Source of the DNA: Arcuatula senhousia | Taxonomy: Eukaryota > Mollusca > Bivalvia > Mytilida > Mytilidae | Direction of reading: 5' to 3' | Assembly (NCBI GenBank): GCA_963971305.1 | Contig: OZ020316.1 | Location: 17,006,745-17,070,744 of the forward strand | Length of the DNA stretch: 64,000 nucleotides | Part shown: positions 46,530 through 56,674 of the stretch, piece by piece | Numbering within the stretch: position 1 is the stretch's first letter | How the letters are laid out: each line of letters begins with the position of its first letter | The notes under the pieces: generated by a model | Databases searched by the model: none | The model's input: only the letters and a program-made list of their open reading frames with translations | Told to the model about the DNA's origin: nothing | Position numbers and translations under genes: made by a program

Positions 46530-46830
46530 TAAATCCCTCTCCAGCTAGCAGTTTGCGAGTGTGGCCTTTGCAGCGGCCCCCATTGAGCCTACTCTTATCG
46601 AACTATACAAAGGGGTCTTTAACGTGCATGGGGTATTGCTCTCCACATACACGGGACAACCTTTTTTCGTCCCTTCCGAAGGACAAGCATCGTTCCTTGA
46701 GACCATCCTCGCAAATGGTGTCAAGCGAGAGTCGGAAAATTGGTTCATGAAATTTTCACCCCGGACGAGGATCGAACCACGAACCTTGATGTTAGTAGCC
46801 CGCTGCGTCAACCACTTAATTGACTTTTAT
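46530..46830 (-). mobile_element. tRNA-derived SINE with mollusc-type central domain
   Basis: The minus strand begins near 46,826 with AAGTGGTTGACGCAGCGGG (A-box region) and GGTTCGATCC (consensus B box), about the right distance apart for a Pol III promoter. The body contains CATGCACGTTAAAGACCCCT and ATAAGAGTAGG, shared with SINE-like families A and B. The end near 46,535 is not clear. Not a functional tRNA, as no full cloverleaf can be drawn. Confidence 0.75.
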
Positions 46831-47436
46831 GAAGATATTAACTCTTCAGGCTGCTGTGTGCAGGTCGGTCTTGTTATATCACTTATATCTGGCAATTCAG
46901 GCATTGGTTGACTGCATATGTCTTCTGCCTTCCTTTTGGTCCTTTTTTTCTTTTGGTGCCGGGAATGTGATGGTAGCCCATACTTTTCTTTCAACGTATC
47001 TAAAAACTCCCTGTTTGAGGAACAAAAGCTAAGATGATTTGAGGAGAATAAATACTTTGACCTTTGTAACCTTCTTCCCAGACCTCCTTCTGAATCAAAC
47101 TTAAACTGAAAAAATTTCGATAAATCCGTTAAAATGAAAAGAAACTCAAGACAATAAATCATTGCAAATTAACTCGCTTTCATAGTAATTTAATGGTTTT
47201 TACCACAAATCACGAAAACAACAAGAGGCTCCCAGGAGCCTGAATCGCTCGCCTGACTTATGTGCCTGAACTACAGTTCAGTAGTTTAGAGGAGTTGCGC
47301 TGACAAGGTGATGAGAGGAATTTCAGCAAATTTCTAAGTTCAAAGGGCCATAACTCCCACAAAAATTTGAGGATCAAAATTTCCTGGTAGTATACACAAT
47401 TACATATCGTGTCCTTCCTATATACCAAGTTTCATT

Positions 47437-48245
47437 GGGTGAGTGAGTGAGTTGGTGTTTTACGCCCGTGCAACGCTATATAGGTAACTTACAGGCGATG
47501 AACATGAAAAGGATGATAAAATGAACATGAGATGATGATGATAAATGAAATATGGGGATGGGGTGGGACACAAAGGACCGGTAAATTTTGAAGAACCACA
47601 GAAAAAAGGGGAGAGGTGGGAAGGGGCGGAAAATTTAGCCTATGTGGTGCACTACTTGGCGGTCCACAAAGGGGTCTTTTACGTGCATGAAGCGTGGCAC
47701 TCTCCAAACACGTTGGCCCACTATGGTCGGCAGTCAGGGTTTCCGTATTGCATATGATAAATGGTGTTGCGCACAGCTCTGTTAAGTAATTGATATAATA
47801 TAGAATGGATACGAGGAGGCTTAACTAGGCAACCGAAAGCTAGATTTTTATCTAGCCTAGGTGGTCTAGTGGTCTAGGGCGCTGGACACAGTGCAGGCGA
47901 AGTTGCCATAGATGACAGAGTATGGGTTCGATTCCAGCTCAACCCCATGCTGGATTTTCCGGTGTCAACGGCTTTAAAAAGATGATTTTCATCACTGTTG
48001 GCACACGGACACCCCTTTCTAACTTTGCAGCTCACCATATCCATTATATATTATATCAATTTCCGTATTGTAGACCTGACAACCCCCGCGGACGAGGGCC
48101 ACCCTATTCAGCCACCTAGGGTACACACTTGGTCGCTCTGTGGGCTGAGCACTGACCCGACATCAGAATCCCAAGACCCTTAGTCGCCTCTTACGACAAG
48201 CTAGGCTCTGCTGCGGGCCTATTCGCCACCCGGGCCCCGCACGGG
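47437..48245 (-). mobile_element. SINE-like family A, split by a tRNA-SINE insertion
   Basis: Flanked by ACCAAGTTTCATT (47,424-47,436 and 48,246-48,258), a 13-bp target duplication in HTE-4. Tail at 47,437 (GTGAGTGAGTGAG), head at 48,245. The later insert at 47,751-48,059 divides it; without it the element is about 489 bp. Confidence 0.9.
47751..48059 (+). mobile_element. tRNA-like SINE insertion, 309 bp
   Basis: Exactly flanked by TTTCCGTATTG (47,740-47,750 and 48,060-48,070). Inside, GGTCTAGTGGTCTAGGGCGC (A-box region, about 47,861) and GGTTCGATTCC (B box, about 47,934) form a Pol III-type promoter on the plus strand. About 105 bp precede the tRNA-like part, which is unusual for a SINE. 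Near the ends, AATTGATATAATATA (47,788-47,802) is inverted at 48,047-48,061. Confidence 0.75.
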
Positions 48246-48321
48246 ACCAAGTTTCATTTGAATCAGTTCAGTAGTTTCAGAGGAGTTGCGCTGACAAACT
48301 TTTTGACGGCCAGGCGAACGG

Positions 48322-49854
48322 TTGATTGATTGATTGTTGTTTGTTTAATGTCCCGTCGGCGACATTTTAGCCATAATCGGGACATACACAAGTTGTGATA
48401 TATAACTAAAAATTCAGTATAAAACAAAGTCAAAAGACCGTCGATAAAACACAAAGTATGACTAGATAAAGACACCAACTAAAAAGAGCACATTAAAACA
48501 TAAAACTAGTGATAAAGGACAGACTATAATATTTAAACTAATTATTATGATGATATAGATAAATAAATAACGTTAAACAGCACAATACTAACAAAAGGTT
48601 ACTAAAATAAACTATAATATTGCATATAAACAAGTTTCCTTTAAAAACGATAAAATGGCATCGGCTGGGATACCGCTGAACAAATCGTGCATTGTTGCAC
48701 AAGCGAAATACTTTATTCTTATTGGAGCAACATGAACACAGTCGAGGAAAACATGCTTCAAAGAATACCGCGAGTCACAAGGAATGCACACTGGGGCCTC
48801 CTTCTCCTCACTGACCTGTGTCATCAGGTGGCTATGAGTGATTCTAGAATGTCCTATACGACATCTAGTGATGACCACCTGGTCCCGACGGCATCGAAAT
48901 GAAGCATGACTCTCCCCAAGCTGGGGTTTAAGGTCATGAAGTTTGTTGTGCACAGCGGCAGCCCAAACCTCATCCCACAAGCTCTGAACATATAGTCGGA
49001 TTAAAACATTTGTAAAACTGGTTTGCGAAGGGCTTCCTTCGCAACACTGTCCACAACTGAATTTCCATGAATACCAGTGTGACTGGGTACCCATAGGAAA
49101 ATCAGTGCTAAGCCACCTCTGATCAATTGATGAACCATATAAATAATTTTAGAGATTAATGGATTTTTCAATTTGCAGTTCTGAATTGCCAAAAGACAAG
49201 AAAAAAGAATCGGAACAGATAAAGAATTGAGCGTGCTCAGAAGCATCAATCAATTTGAGCGCTAAAATAATGGCTCTCGCTTCAGCTGTAAAAATGGAAG
49301 CAGTAAATGGGAGACGTTGTGTAGAAGTGCTATCCCCAGAGACAGCTGCAGCAGCAACGCTATCACCATCTTTAGAGCCATCTGTATAAACTGTCAAGAA
49401 ACCCGGGTATTTAGATTTAATTTCACAATAATCTTGTTGTATAAGGAGATGATTTGTTTCAGAATTTTTTTTGTTTGCGGAGTTCAAAAATAAATTTAGG
49501 TTTGGAGAGTTCCCAGGTTGGAACTCTTAAAGGCTTCACAGGTTTTATAGTTTCTAAATCAGTCCTCAGATTTGACAGATGAGAAGCAATACGAATACCA
49601 AAAGGAGGAGTTTTGTTTTTATGTTTTTCATAAATACTTTTGAGAGGTGGTTTAAAAATACAATCGTGGGCAGGGTTGTCAGGAAAAGCTTTAAGCTTGA
49701 AAGAATATTGTAGACCAAGCTTAATTCTGCGATGTTTCAGAGATGGCTCATTTGCCTCCGCATAAAGGTGCCGCTCTCAATGGAAGAGGTTCTGTATGCC
49801 TCTAGGTAGAGTTGCAATCCCTGATGATGGACAGCGTCTAAGATTTTTAAGTAA
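48322..49854 (-). pseudogene. Nimb/I-type LINE fragment: RNase H and 3' end
   Basis: 1,533 bp flanked by GCGAACGG (48,314-48,321 and 49,855-49,862). The minus strand starts in the connection region (ILDAVHHQG), continues with TVYTDGSKDGDS (RNase H Asp), FTAEARAIILAL (Glu), FICSDS (Asp) and a C-terminal zinc-finger region (CRRDQVVITRC). The 3' end has TGTCCCG/CGGGACA and a GATT-type tail. At least three frameshifts relative to the intact ORF2 at 57.8-61.5 kb. A 5'-truncated, inactive copy. Confidence 0.85.
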
Positions 49855-49919
49855 GCGAACGGCCGACAGGACAAAGACATTATGTCTCCCCACCAAGGTG
49901 GTGGGAGACATAATTTCAA

Positions 49920-50090
49920 TTTCTTAATTATCTCGTATGAATATAGTTTTCAAGATATTACGATAGGAATAAGTGCAAAATTGATGAAAAGTCAAGAAAA
50001 AGGGCAATAACTCCAACATGATTTGTTGGATCTTCTCCAAAATTTAAGGGCAGGTAGATCTTGATGTGCTGTTGTTCTATATCAGAATTT
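49920..50090. repeat. HTE-1L core fragment
   Basis: AAGGGCAATAACTCC, TTGTTGGATCTTCTCC and GTAGATCTTGATGTGCT match the 500-bp core at 57,190-57,250. Probably a solitary core piece. Confidence 0.6.
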
Positions 50091-50489
50091 AAAAATCTGT
50101 AATAATACTATCTTTATTAACCTACAATTAACATATTGGTACATTAAAAAATAAATTCTATCATACAAACTTCCTCTTTCAAATATACCGGATGGCTCGG
50201 TGGATGTTTCATGAAAAGCAGAGGACGATAAATAACCCTACCGGTGCACCTGGTCATTTATACAAGTTTTTAGTGGAGTCCAAGTCTTTCATTTTGTGTG
50301 TGTTTTTGGTTTCAGTTCTTCGTGTGTGATGTTTGTTTTTGTCTGTTTTCACGGTATCCTATGTACCCTTGGATTTTGAGGTGCGAATATAATGCATATT
50401 TGGTTGCCTTTGTCTTACTTCCATCATATAGTTGATGGATTACCTTTTATTTTCCTATAAACAGAAGCAGTGACCTTAGGTCTATGTTT
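50091..50489. other. AT-rich DNA, unassigned
   Basis: Repeat-like T/G-rich text but no match within the window and no gene. Confidence 0.35.
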
Positions 50490-50494
50490 TCTCC

Positions 50495-50660
50495 AACTCA
50501 AAAGTGTTGGTGCCGGAGCGGGCTAACTCTGGGAAGTAAAACTCCACCAGCAGTGCTAACCTTCACGTGTTCGAAATACAAATGACAACAAAGTTCCAGA
50601 CAATAAATTTTGCTACGCCTGACGCGCGTTTTGTCTATTCAAGACTTATCTACCAAAAAT
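50495..50660 (-). ncRNA. decayed hammerhead-ribozyme repeat
   Basis: The minus strand at about 50,655-50,614 aligns with the 27.23-kb hammerhead, but the core is damaged: ATAAG replaces CTGATGAG and AAAAC replaces GAAAC, while stem III and AGGCGTA remain. A linked block (CTCCAACTCAAAAGTG, GTGCCGGAGCGGG) at 50,495-50,545 also lies next to the 8.1-kb copy. Expected to be inactive. Confidence 0.6.
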
Positions 50661-50783
50661 ATTTAAAATGCCAAACATAAACCGATCCCTTTCTTGTAGG
50701 CTTACCCCAGGAACCTACATAAGACTTTATTGTAGCTTTACCCTGCGATGACAACCACTGATTAGCAATGAATCTTAATTCTT

Positions 50784-50930
50784 TCAGATGTAAACGCCTC
50801 TGCCTTTCGGTTTAGAATGAGCTGTCAATTGTTCTTGGGGCGTTTTGAAAACCTCTATTTCAGCACCTCGATCTATTCTCTCTAATCCCTTATTCTTTTT
50901 CCTGAACTTGACCATGTATAAGCCATCCAT
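50784..50930 (-). CDS. small open frame of 48 codons, unidentified
   Basis: ATG at 50,928-50,930 to TGA at 50,784-50,786. The product is basic, with MVKFRKKNKGLERIDRG and SKPKGRGVYI, looks more protein-like than the surrounding AT-rich text, and could be the last exon of a larger frame. No family recognised and no start context to support a stand-alone gene. Confidence 0.25.
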   Translation of the reverse strand: MDGLYMVKFRKKNKGLERIDRGAEIEVFKTPQEQLTAHSKPKGRGVYI

Positions 50931-50982
50931 ACACATTTTATATCAATACTTATAATTGTCATTCTAGTCTTTAATCTTTTAG

Positions 50983-51135
50983 TGCATGGAAACAGCTCTA
51001 TTTGCAAATGTACAGTTCAAGGTCCAAATCAAAGAATGTATTTGCCCATCCATATATACAATCAAGGACATTTTTGCTATGGCGATACAACCTGACAAGA
51101 AAATTAGGGCCTCTGTTGAAGGAATTGTGGTGGTA
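50983..51135 (+). CDS. candidate internal exon, possible OB-fold-like domain
   Basis: 153 nt, phase 0 at both ends, between acceptor TTTAATCTTTTAG and donor GTA|GTAAGT. Encodes 51 residues with FKVQIKECICPSIYTIKDIF and KIRASVEGIVVVV. A TIKDI followed by a short V-x-G-x-V-x-V strand recalls OB-fold repeats of RPA-like proteins, but this is only a resemblance. No neighbouring exon identified. Confidence 0.35.
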
Positions 51136-51208
51136 GTAAGTTCACAAATTAAAATACATGAAAAATTCAGTCAAATAAAAGGTAAAGGTACAAAAAAACA
51201 ATAATACT

Positions 51209-51802
51209 GTGAGCAAGCTCACAAAAAGGGATACCACCCGCTTCATTTTGGGACTCTGTACTGCCAAAAGAAAACTCGTCCAATTATCTCCCCTGAATGG
51301 TATCTGAGAGTTTTGAAAATTCTTCATGTGCATCTTCATGTCATATGATGTACTTCATGTAAAGTTTCATCAAAATCAGTCAAGCACTTTAGGAGAAGTG
51401 GTGCTTACGAGGTCTCCAATAATGTATTTAAAAAGTACAAGTCCAATAATCTCCCCTGGTTGATATCTGAGAGCGATGAAAATTCTTCATGCACATCTAC
51501 ATATGATGCACTTCCTTCATGTTAAGTTTCATCAAAATCTGTTGAGCGATTTAGGATAAGTTGCGCTTACGAGGTCTCTTATTGAATAATGTACTTCAAG
51601 TCCAATTATCTCCCCTGAATGGTGTCCCGAGTGCAATGACAATTCATCATGCACATCTACATATTTCCTTCATGTTAAGTTACATCAAAATCCATCAAGC
51701 GGTTTAGGAAAAGTGCTTACGAGTTATGTAGACAGACTGACGGAGAGAGACGGACAGGCAGGGTGTTTTCTATATACCCCCAAACTTTGTTTGCCGGAGG
51801 TA
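51209..51802 (+). mobile_element. HTE-5, tandem-core element with ~160-bp units
   Basis: Starts with the hairpin GTGAGC-AA-GCTCAC (51,209-51,222). Core units with CAATTATCTCCCCTGAATGG at 51,281, 51,444 and 51,603 (159-163 bp). Ends after a GACGGAGAGAGACGGACAGG microsatellite and CCCCCAAACTTTG. Same plan as HTE-1 to HTE-3, other sequence. Confidence 0.7.
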
Positions 51803-52370
51803 ATTGTCTCTCATTAGTTACCAATAAAAGTTCAGAGAGGCAAACAGTTTTATTTTACTGTCAGACATTTGGGCCTAAAGGAGACGTGGTATTGACAGAA
51901 CTACCAAACTTATGCCAGACCAAACAATCTTTTTAAAGAGATGTTTTTATATTAAATAATATATTGTAGCGACCGAGCGACCTAGGTGACAAGACTTGAC
52001 TGCAACTAAAGATGGAACTGGGGAGAATGTTGTGTTATGGACTCTTATTCCACTATGACCTTGACCCTTGACTGACTGATTAACAGACTGACTGACTGAC
52101 TGGCAGACTGACCTTCTATGAGACTGATTAATCAAGATATATATCAGTTTAATAATTTATTATGAGAGAATATTTCATCCAGATAGCACTATTGCTCAAT
52201 ATCATGGAACATACAGATTTAACAATAAAAATGTACTGTAATCTTGTAAAAATCTTTCTAAGATATAGCCAAAAATAGTAACAGCCAGGCCCTTAATGAA
52301 TAATCTAAAAGAGCACTTTATTCAATAAAAATGATATTGAAAATATTCACTGTTTAACTATTATTTACTT
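51803..52370. repeat. spacer with an ACTG microsatellite
   Basis: 52,070-52,111 is an imperfect (ACTG)n tract. The rest is AT-rich without a gene. TGTAGCGACCGAGCGACC at 51,965 is distinctive but has no partner in the window. Confidence 0.5.
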
Positions 52371-52371
52371 C

Positions 52372-52888
52372 TTTAAGCACTAGTAACCCACACAGCTAGT
52401 GTAGCTTGAAAAATAGGCTATTTATTATTTATCACTTGCTTTACTTAAGAAAAGTAACTTATGGTATGTACTTTATAGTTAAAGTTAACTTTAAGCGCTA
52501 GTATACCCACACGGCTAGCGTAGCTTAAAGCAACAGTTTATATGTTAAAACTATTCTTAATAATTCCTAATTTCTTCCAAATTTACAGGAGTACAGACTT
52601 TGAGCGCTAGTATACCCAAACGGCTAGCGTTGCTCTAGGAATGTACTTTTAATGAGACAATAAAGTCTCCCTATCAATTTTATAACTTTATTTAATATAT
52701 AGTCCTACTGCAAAGTTATATAGCACACTTATGAGCGCTAGTATACCCAAGCGGCTAGCGTAGCTCAAAAGAGTACTGTTTTATATTTTATACTTTATTT
52801 ATTCCCTATAGTTAACCACTTTACTTCAAATTTACAGAAGCACAGCTTTTAAGCGCTAGTATACCCAAACGGCTAGCGTAGCTTAAAA
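52372..52888. repeat. array of five covarying hairpins in ~118-bp tandem units
   Basis: Hairpins at 52,372-52,410, 52,490-52,529, 52,602-52,635, 52,732-52,767 and 52,847-52,888. Each has an outer stem (for example TTTTAAGC/GCTTAAAA), an inner stem GCTAG/CTAGC, a GTA bulge and a loop TATACCCAAACGG. Arms change together: AAGC/GCTT in units 1, 2 and 5, GAGC/GCTC in 3 and 4, and ACTAG/CTAGT in unit 1. Spacers alternate, with units 3 and 5 sharing leaders and trailers, so the true repeat may be a dimer of about 245 bp. Strand and function unknown. Confidence 0.85.
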
Positions 52889-53023
52889 GTGTACTTTTTA
52901 ATGAGACTCAAGAGCCTCCCTAACTGTTAAATGTAACTTTATTTAATAAAACTAGACGTCAAAAGGAATGTCAAAAAGTGACAAAATATTGAAATCGACT
53001 AAGTGTCTCCCTTGTGCAAAAAG

Positions 53024-53270
53024 TAGCTTTTCAACAGATTAGTATCGACTGACTTCAACACCAAGGTGCTTGTCTAGTACTAAACATTACTGTTGTCTAA
53101 AGCTTAGGATATAAATAATCTTAAATTGCTGAACTTCAAAGTCGCAAAAATAACTGGCTGTACTTGACAAAATATAGCTTTTCAACAGATTAGTATCGAC
53201 TGACTTTGAACACCTTAGGCATTCGTCTAGTACTAAACATTACTGTTGTCTAAAGCTGAAAATATTTGGC
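53024..53270. repeat. 152-bp tandem duplication
   Basis: AGCTTTTCAACAGATTAGTA followed by TCGACTGACTT and GTCTAGTACTAAACATTACT occurs at 53,024 and 53,176 with few differences. Non-coding; it lies between the hairpin array and the promoter-like region. Confidence 0.75.
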
Positions 53271-53728
53271 TATAAATGAATTCTAAGCACAAAAATTGCT
53301 TAACTCTCAGATTTCATTGAACAAATAAAATATTTCACTGTTCTGATTGAAAATTTAATATTTTCTAAGATTAAAAATCATAAAACATTTCTGAATAATT
53401 AACTTTCCAGTTTTCATTAATAACTTTACAGCTAAAAACTTAAAAATCAAAATTCTCTTTGATTTCTTTACTTTTCCCATAAAATCAAAAGCACATGGTA
53501 ATTTCAATAACTTTCAAGGTCTTTATTTTAATTCAATTAACTTTTAGAAAAATATTCCAAAATCAAATAGATATGTGCTATTCTAATGCCAAATTAGCAC
53601 AATGACTCAGCAAAAATAAAATGAAATGGCTTTGCCTTTGAATACATACATTGCTAACTGAACTCTATACTGGCAGTGTAAGCAAGTAGCTAACAGAAAA
53701 AGCAAGCAAAGAAAGAAGGCTTTCGCTT
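53271..53728. other. AT-rich non-coding DNA between repeat array and promoter-like motifs
   Basis: No frame longer than chance and no repeat match. If the promoter-like motifs are real, this is the first part of the transcribed region. Confidence 0.35.
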
Positions 53729-53839
53729 TATTTATATGATGGGCGTGTGCACAGTGCACGGGTGGCTGTGCACCGACACCAGTGCACCGGGACTCTGTGC
53801 ACTTTTAGACCAATCAGAGATCAATCAATCAACCAATCA
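53729..53839 (-). promoter_or_regulatory. promoter-like region: two CCAAT boxes and a TATA box
   Basis: On the minus strand, ATTGG boxes (CCAATCA on the plus strand at 53,833-53,839 and 53,810-53,816) lie about 75-100 bp before TATAAATA (53,729-53,736). Between them are several GTGCAC palindromes. The spacing suits an RNA polymerase II promoter firing toward 53,700 and the hairpin array. It could also be the U3 of a solo LTR or chance in AT-rich DNA. Confidence 0.4.
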
Positions 53840-53986
53840 GAACAGTGGATTCGCTTGATTGTTGAAGCGATACACTAACCGAGTAATTAAAAATTATTAA
53901 TTGTACAAAATAAATAATCTAATTAATAAACAAGATATTTCAGTAAAATGAATCTTAAAACAAAATTCATTTAAAATCTAAATTGC

Positions 53987-54894
53987 TGATTTTGAGCTTT
54001 GTTTCTATCGCCGATAGCCTTGCCACACTCGTCGGTAAACCAGGGTTTATTAAGTTTTTTTGGAAATGCCGAGGTCTTAGGGATTGTTTCATCAGCCATA
54101 GAGATAAGGGTTTCATTGAATACAGAAATTGGTTCTTTAAATTCAGTAAAAAGTTCTGGTCTTAATTTTTCTGAACAGAGAATTGAAAATTTTTGCCAAT
54201 CGGCTTTTTCTAATTTATAACGAGGAATTCTTTGCTCAGGTTCACCAAAAAGATCTTTTAAAATGATAGGAAAGTGATCACTTCCGCAGAGATCATCATG
54301 GACTTGCCATGAGAAGTCTGTTAAAAGAGAAGGATCACAAATGGAAAGATCAATCGATGAATATGTTCCATTACCAGAGTGTAAAAAAGTAGAGGAGCCG
54401 TCATTGAAGATACAAAGAGATTCTTTTGACAAAAAGTCTTCAATCTTTTTACCCTTATCATTAATGTTAACGCTACCCCACAATGGATTGTGAGCATTAA
54501 AGTCTCCCAATACCATATATGGAGCAGGAAGCTGGTCCGTTAATTGCTTAAGTTGTACTAATGTTAAATTATTATTGGGTGGTACGTAAACTGAGCATAA
54601 TGTGACTGTTTGATGTAATGAAATCCGAACGGCAACTGCCTGCAGATCTGTAGTTAAAGGAATCGAACTATGAAGAACTCTGTCCTTAACTAAAATGGAG
54701 GATCCGCCTGCAGCTCGCTCAGTATTAGAAAACGTACTGTACATAGAAAAACCTTTCAAGGAAATGGTGTCAGTTTCCTTGAGGTGTGTTTCCTGAAGAC
54801 AAAAAACAGTTGGATCTAAAGATTGTACTAAAAGTTGTAATTCAAGACAATTGGCCTTAAGACCTCGACAGTTCCATTGAATGATGGTACTCAT
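53987..54894 (-). pseudogene. LINE ORF2 endonuclease part, truncated
   Basis: About 300 residues identical to the intact ORF2 N-terminus except residue 16 (Cys for Phe). APE-type endonuclease motifs are all present: WNCRGL, CLQETHL, LGDFNAHNPLW and GSDHFPI. The frame leaves the LINE after NKAQN. No RT or RNase H. Confidence 0.85.
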
Positions 54895-56674
54895 TTTGGA
54901 GTCTGCGAAGGATCGGAAAGTCTACCGAGAGATCGCCTATGACTCCTTTGTGGAGAGTGGCTCTGGGATCGGTCGATCGGTGTTTCCGAAAGATCCATAT
55001 CAGACTCCATTTCATCGACAAGAGAGCCGAACCGGTTATGCATGTATATTGCATCCCGTTCGGCCTTGGATCGACGTGACTTAAGAGGAGACGTCTGCTG
55101 CGACGAGTTCTGACGTCTTCCTGAATGTGTAGGTCGCTGCTGTCTACTGGAAGGTTGAGCAGCAGACGACGATTTCGATGATTGTTGCTTCTGTTTGGAA
55201 GAAGCAGCAGATGGTGTAGATTGTTGTGTAGGAAGAGCAGGTGATGACGAACGAGGACGAGAGGCTCTGGTTGGAACCCCAAACCCTTTCCAAGTTGATT
55301 CGCGAGGTGTGATAAATAGACTTTCATCAACTAGTGAGTCATTGTCTGGACCAATGGTTGACTTTCGTGGAGGGGGGTGTGACTTGTCAAGTTCTTTCCA
55401 GGGCTTTTTCGCATATTTAATACAGCTTTTCGGTATGTCATCAACAAAGCAGTCTGCTCCAAACATCCACCCATTGGTGTTGCATGTACGGGGCTTACTT
55501 TCACCCTCGGGCCAGGTATACATGGTTTGCCACCCATAGGTGAAAGAACTTTTAGCAGAGGCGCCTCAGCGTACGATCTGGATGGTGTTGCAGCATTCGA
55601 GGCAGTGACCTCTCGACGGGCTTCCTGGTACGTAATGTTTTTCTCGGTCTTTATTTTTTGAATTTCTTTTTCACGAAGAAAGGTGGGACATTTATTTGAA
55701 GAAGAAAAGTGGTCGCCATCGCAGTTAACACACTTTGAAGAATTTTGACAATTGAAGTCAGAGTGACCTTCTTCACTACATCTAACGCATCGCTCCTTGC
55801 CCTTGCAGGTAGATTTACCATGGCCAAAACGTTGGCATTTGAAGCAACGGACAGGATTCGGAATGAAAACGCTAACGGCCACGCGATATAGACCAAGATT
55901 CAAATGTTTAGGAACTACTGAAGAGTTGAAAGTAATGAGGTATGTGTTTAATTTCAAGATTCTGTCGTCGACTTTTTTGGTAAAACGTTTGACATGTGTT
56001 ACGCCCTGGGAAGTGAGCTCGGAACATATGTCTTGTTCCGACAATTCCGCGAGGGCACGGTCACTGTCTCGAATGATGCCCTGAGAGCTGTTTAATGACT
56101 TATGCGGTTGGGCCGAAATGGGGATATCTAAGACTGCTTTGATTGATAACACGTTGCGAGATTGTTGTTGTTTGCTGCACTCGATAAGGAGATTGCCGGA
56201 GCGGAGCTTGGTGACTTTTGGTACATCCGGTCCGGTAACTCCTTGAATCGTTTTAGCGATGGCAAAAGGTGAAACTTTGGTTAAAGGACGGTCGGGAATG
56301 GAGCTAGAAAGAATAATAAATTTTGGCCAGTTGGAATCATTTTGAGTATTTTGCCGTTAAGAACTTTGATCTTCATTGTCACTCGAATCATCATTTCCTC
56401 GTTTATTTTTACTATTAGAACTACTAGAACCAGTTACAAACGATGTTTTTTGAGATTTCATGTTGTTTTTTGAAGACTTCACTGCCTTGCTCCCCGCCCG
56501 CCATGGAGCGCCAACATGGGCGATGCCTAGATTCAACGGATCTCCAGCTGAAGGCACCAAGAGGATACAAGGACAGCATACTCGCACAGAGTATTCTTTC
56601 TGGGAGACAAGCATCGTGCCAGGGGTTACCTGGCGATACAACCCTCCAGAATAGCATCTACACGATTGACCCAT
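54891..56674 (-). pseudogene. LINE ORF1 (duplicate copy) with nonsense mutation
   Basis: Same two overlapping frames as at 61,460-63,243. A single base makes codon 106 TAA (56,357-56,359) where the other copy has AAA. The three CCHC knuckles lie downstream of the stop. The second frame (54,891-55,523) is unchanged. Confidence 0.85.

Larger units (their letters stand above)
47222..49912 (+). mobile_element. HTE-4, hairpin-ended element carrying three nested insertions
   Basis: The start CAAGAGGCTCCCAGGAGCC matches HTE-1, but there is no 156-bp core and the end is a different hairpin (TATGTCTCCC / GGGAGACATA, 49,881-49,912). Its own DNA is about 47,222-47,436, 48,259-48,321 and 49,863-49,912. 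Between them are a SINE-like A (with a SINE inside) and a LINE fragment, each with a target duplication. Confidence 0.75.

Noticed and set aside
46540..46830. A real tRNA gene
   Set aside because: A and B boxes are present, but no cloverleaf with acceptor and anticodon stems can be drawn; the body continues into SINE sequence.
52070..52111. CRISPR-like array
   Set aside because: This is an ACTG microsatellite, and the nearby hairpin units have related, non-unique spacers in a eukaryotic context.
51965..53920. Solo LTR from TGTAGCGACC to a TACA end
   Set aside because: TG...CA-like ends and promoter motifs were noted, but no matching flanking duplication or second LTR is in the window.
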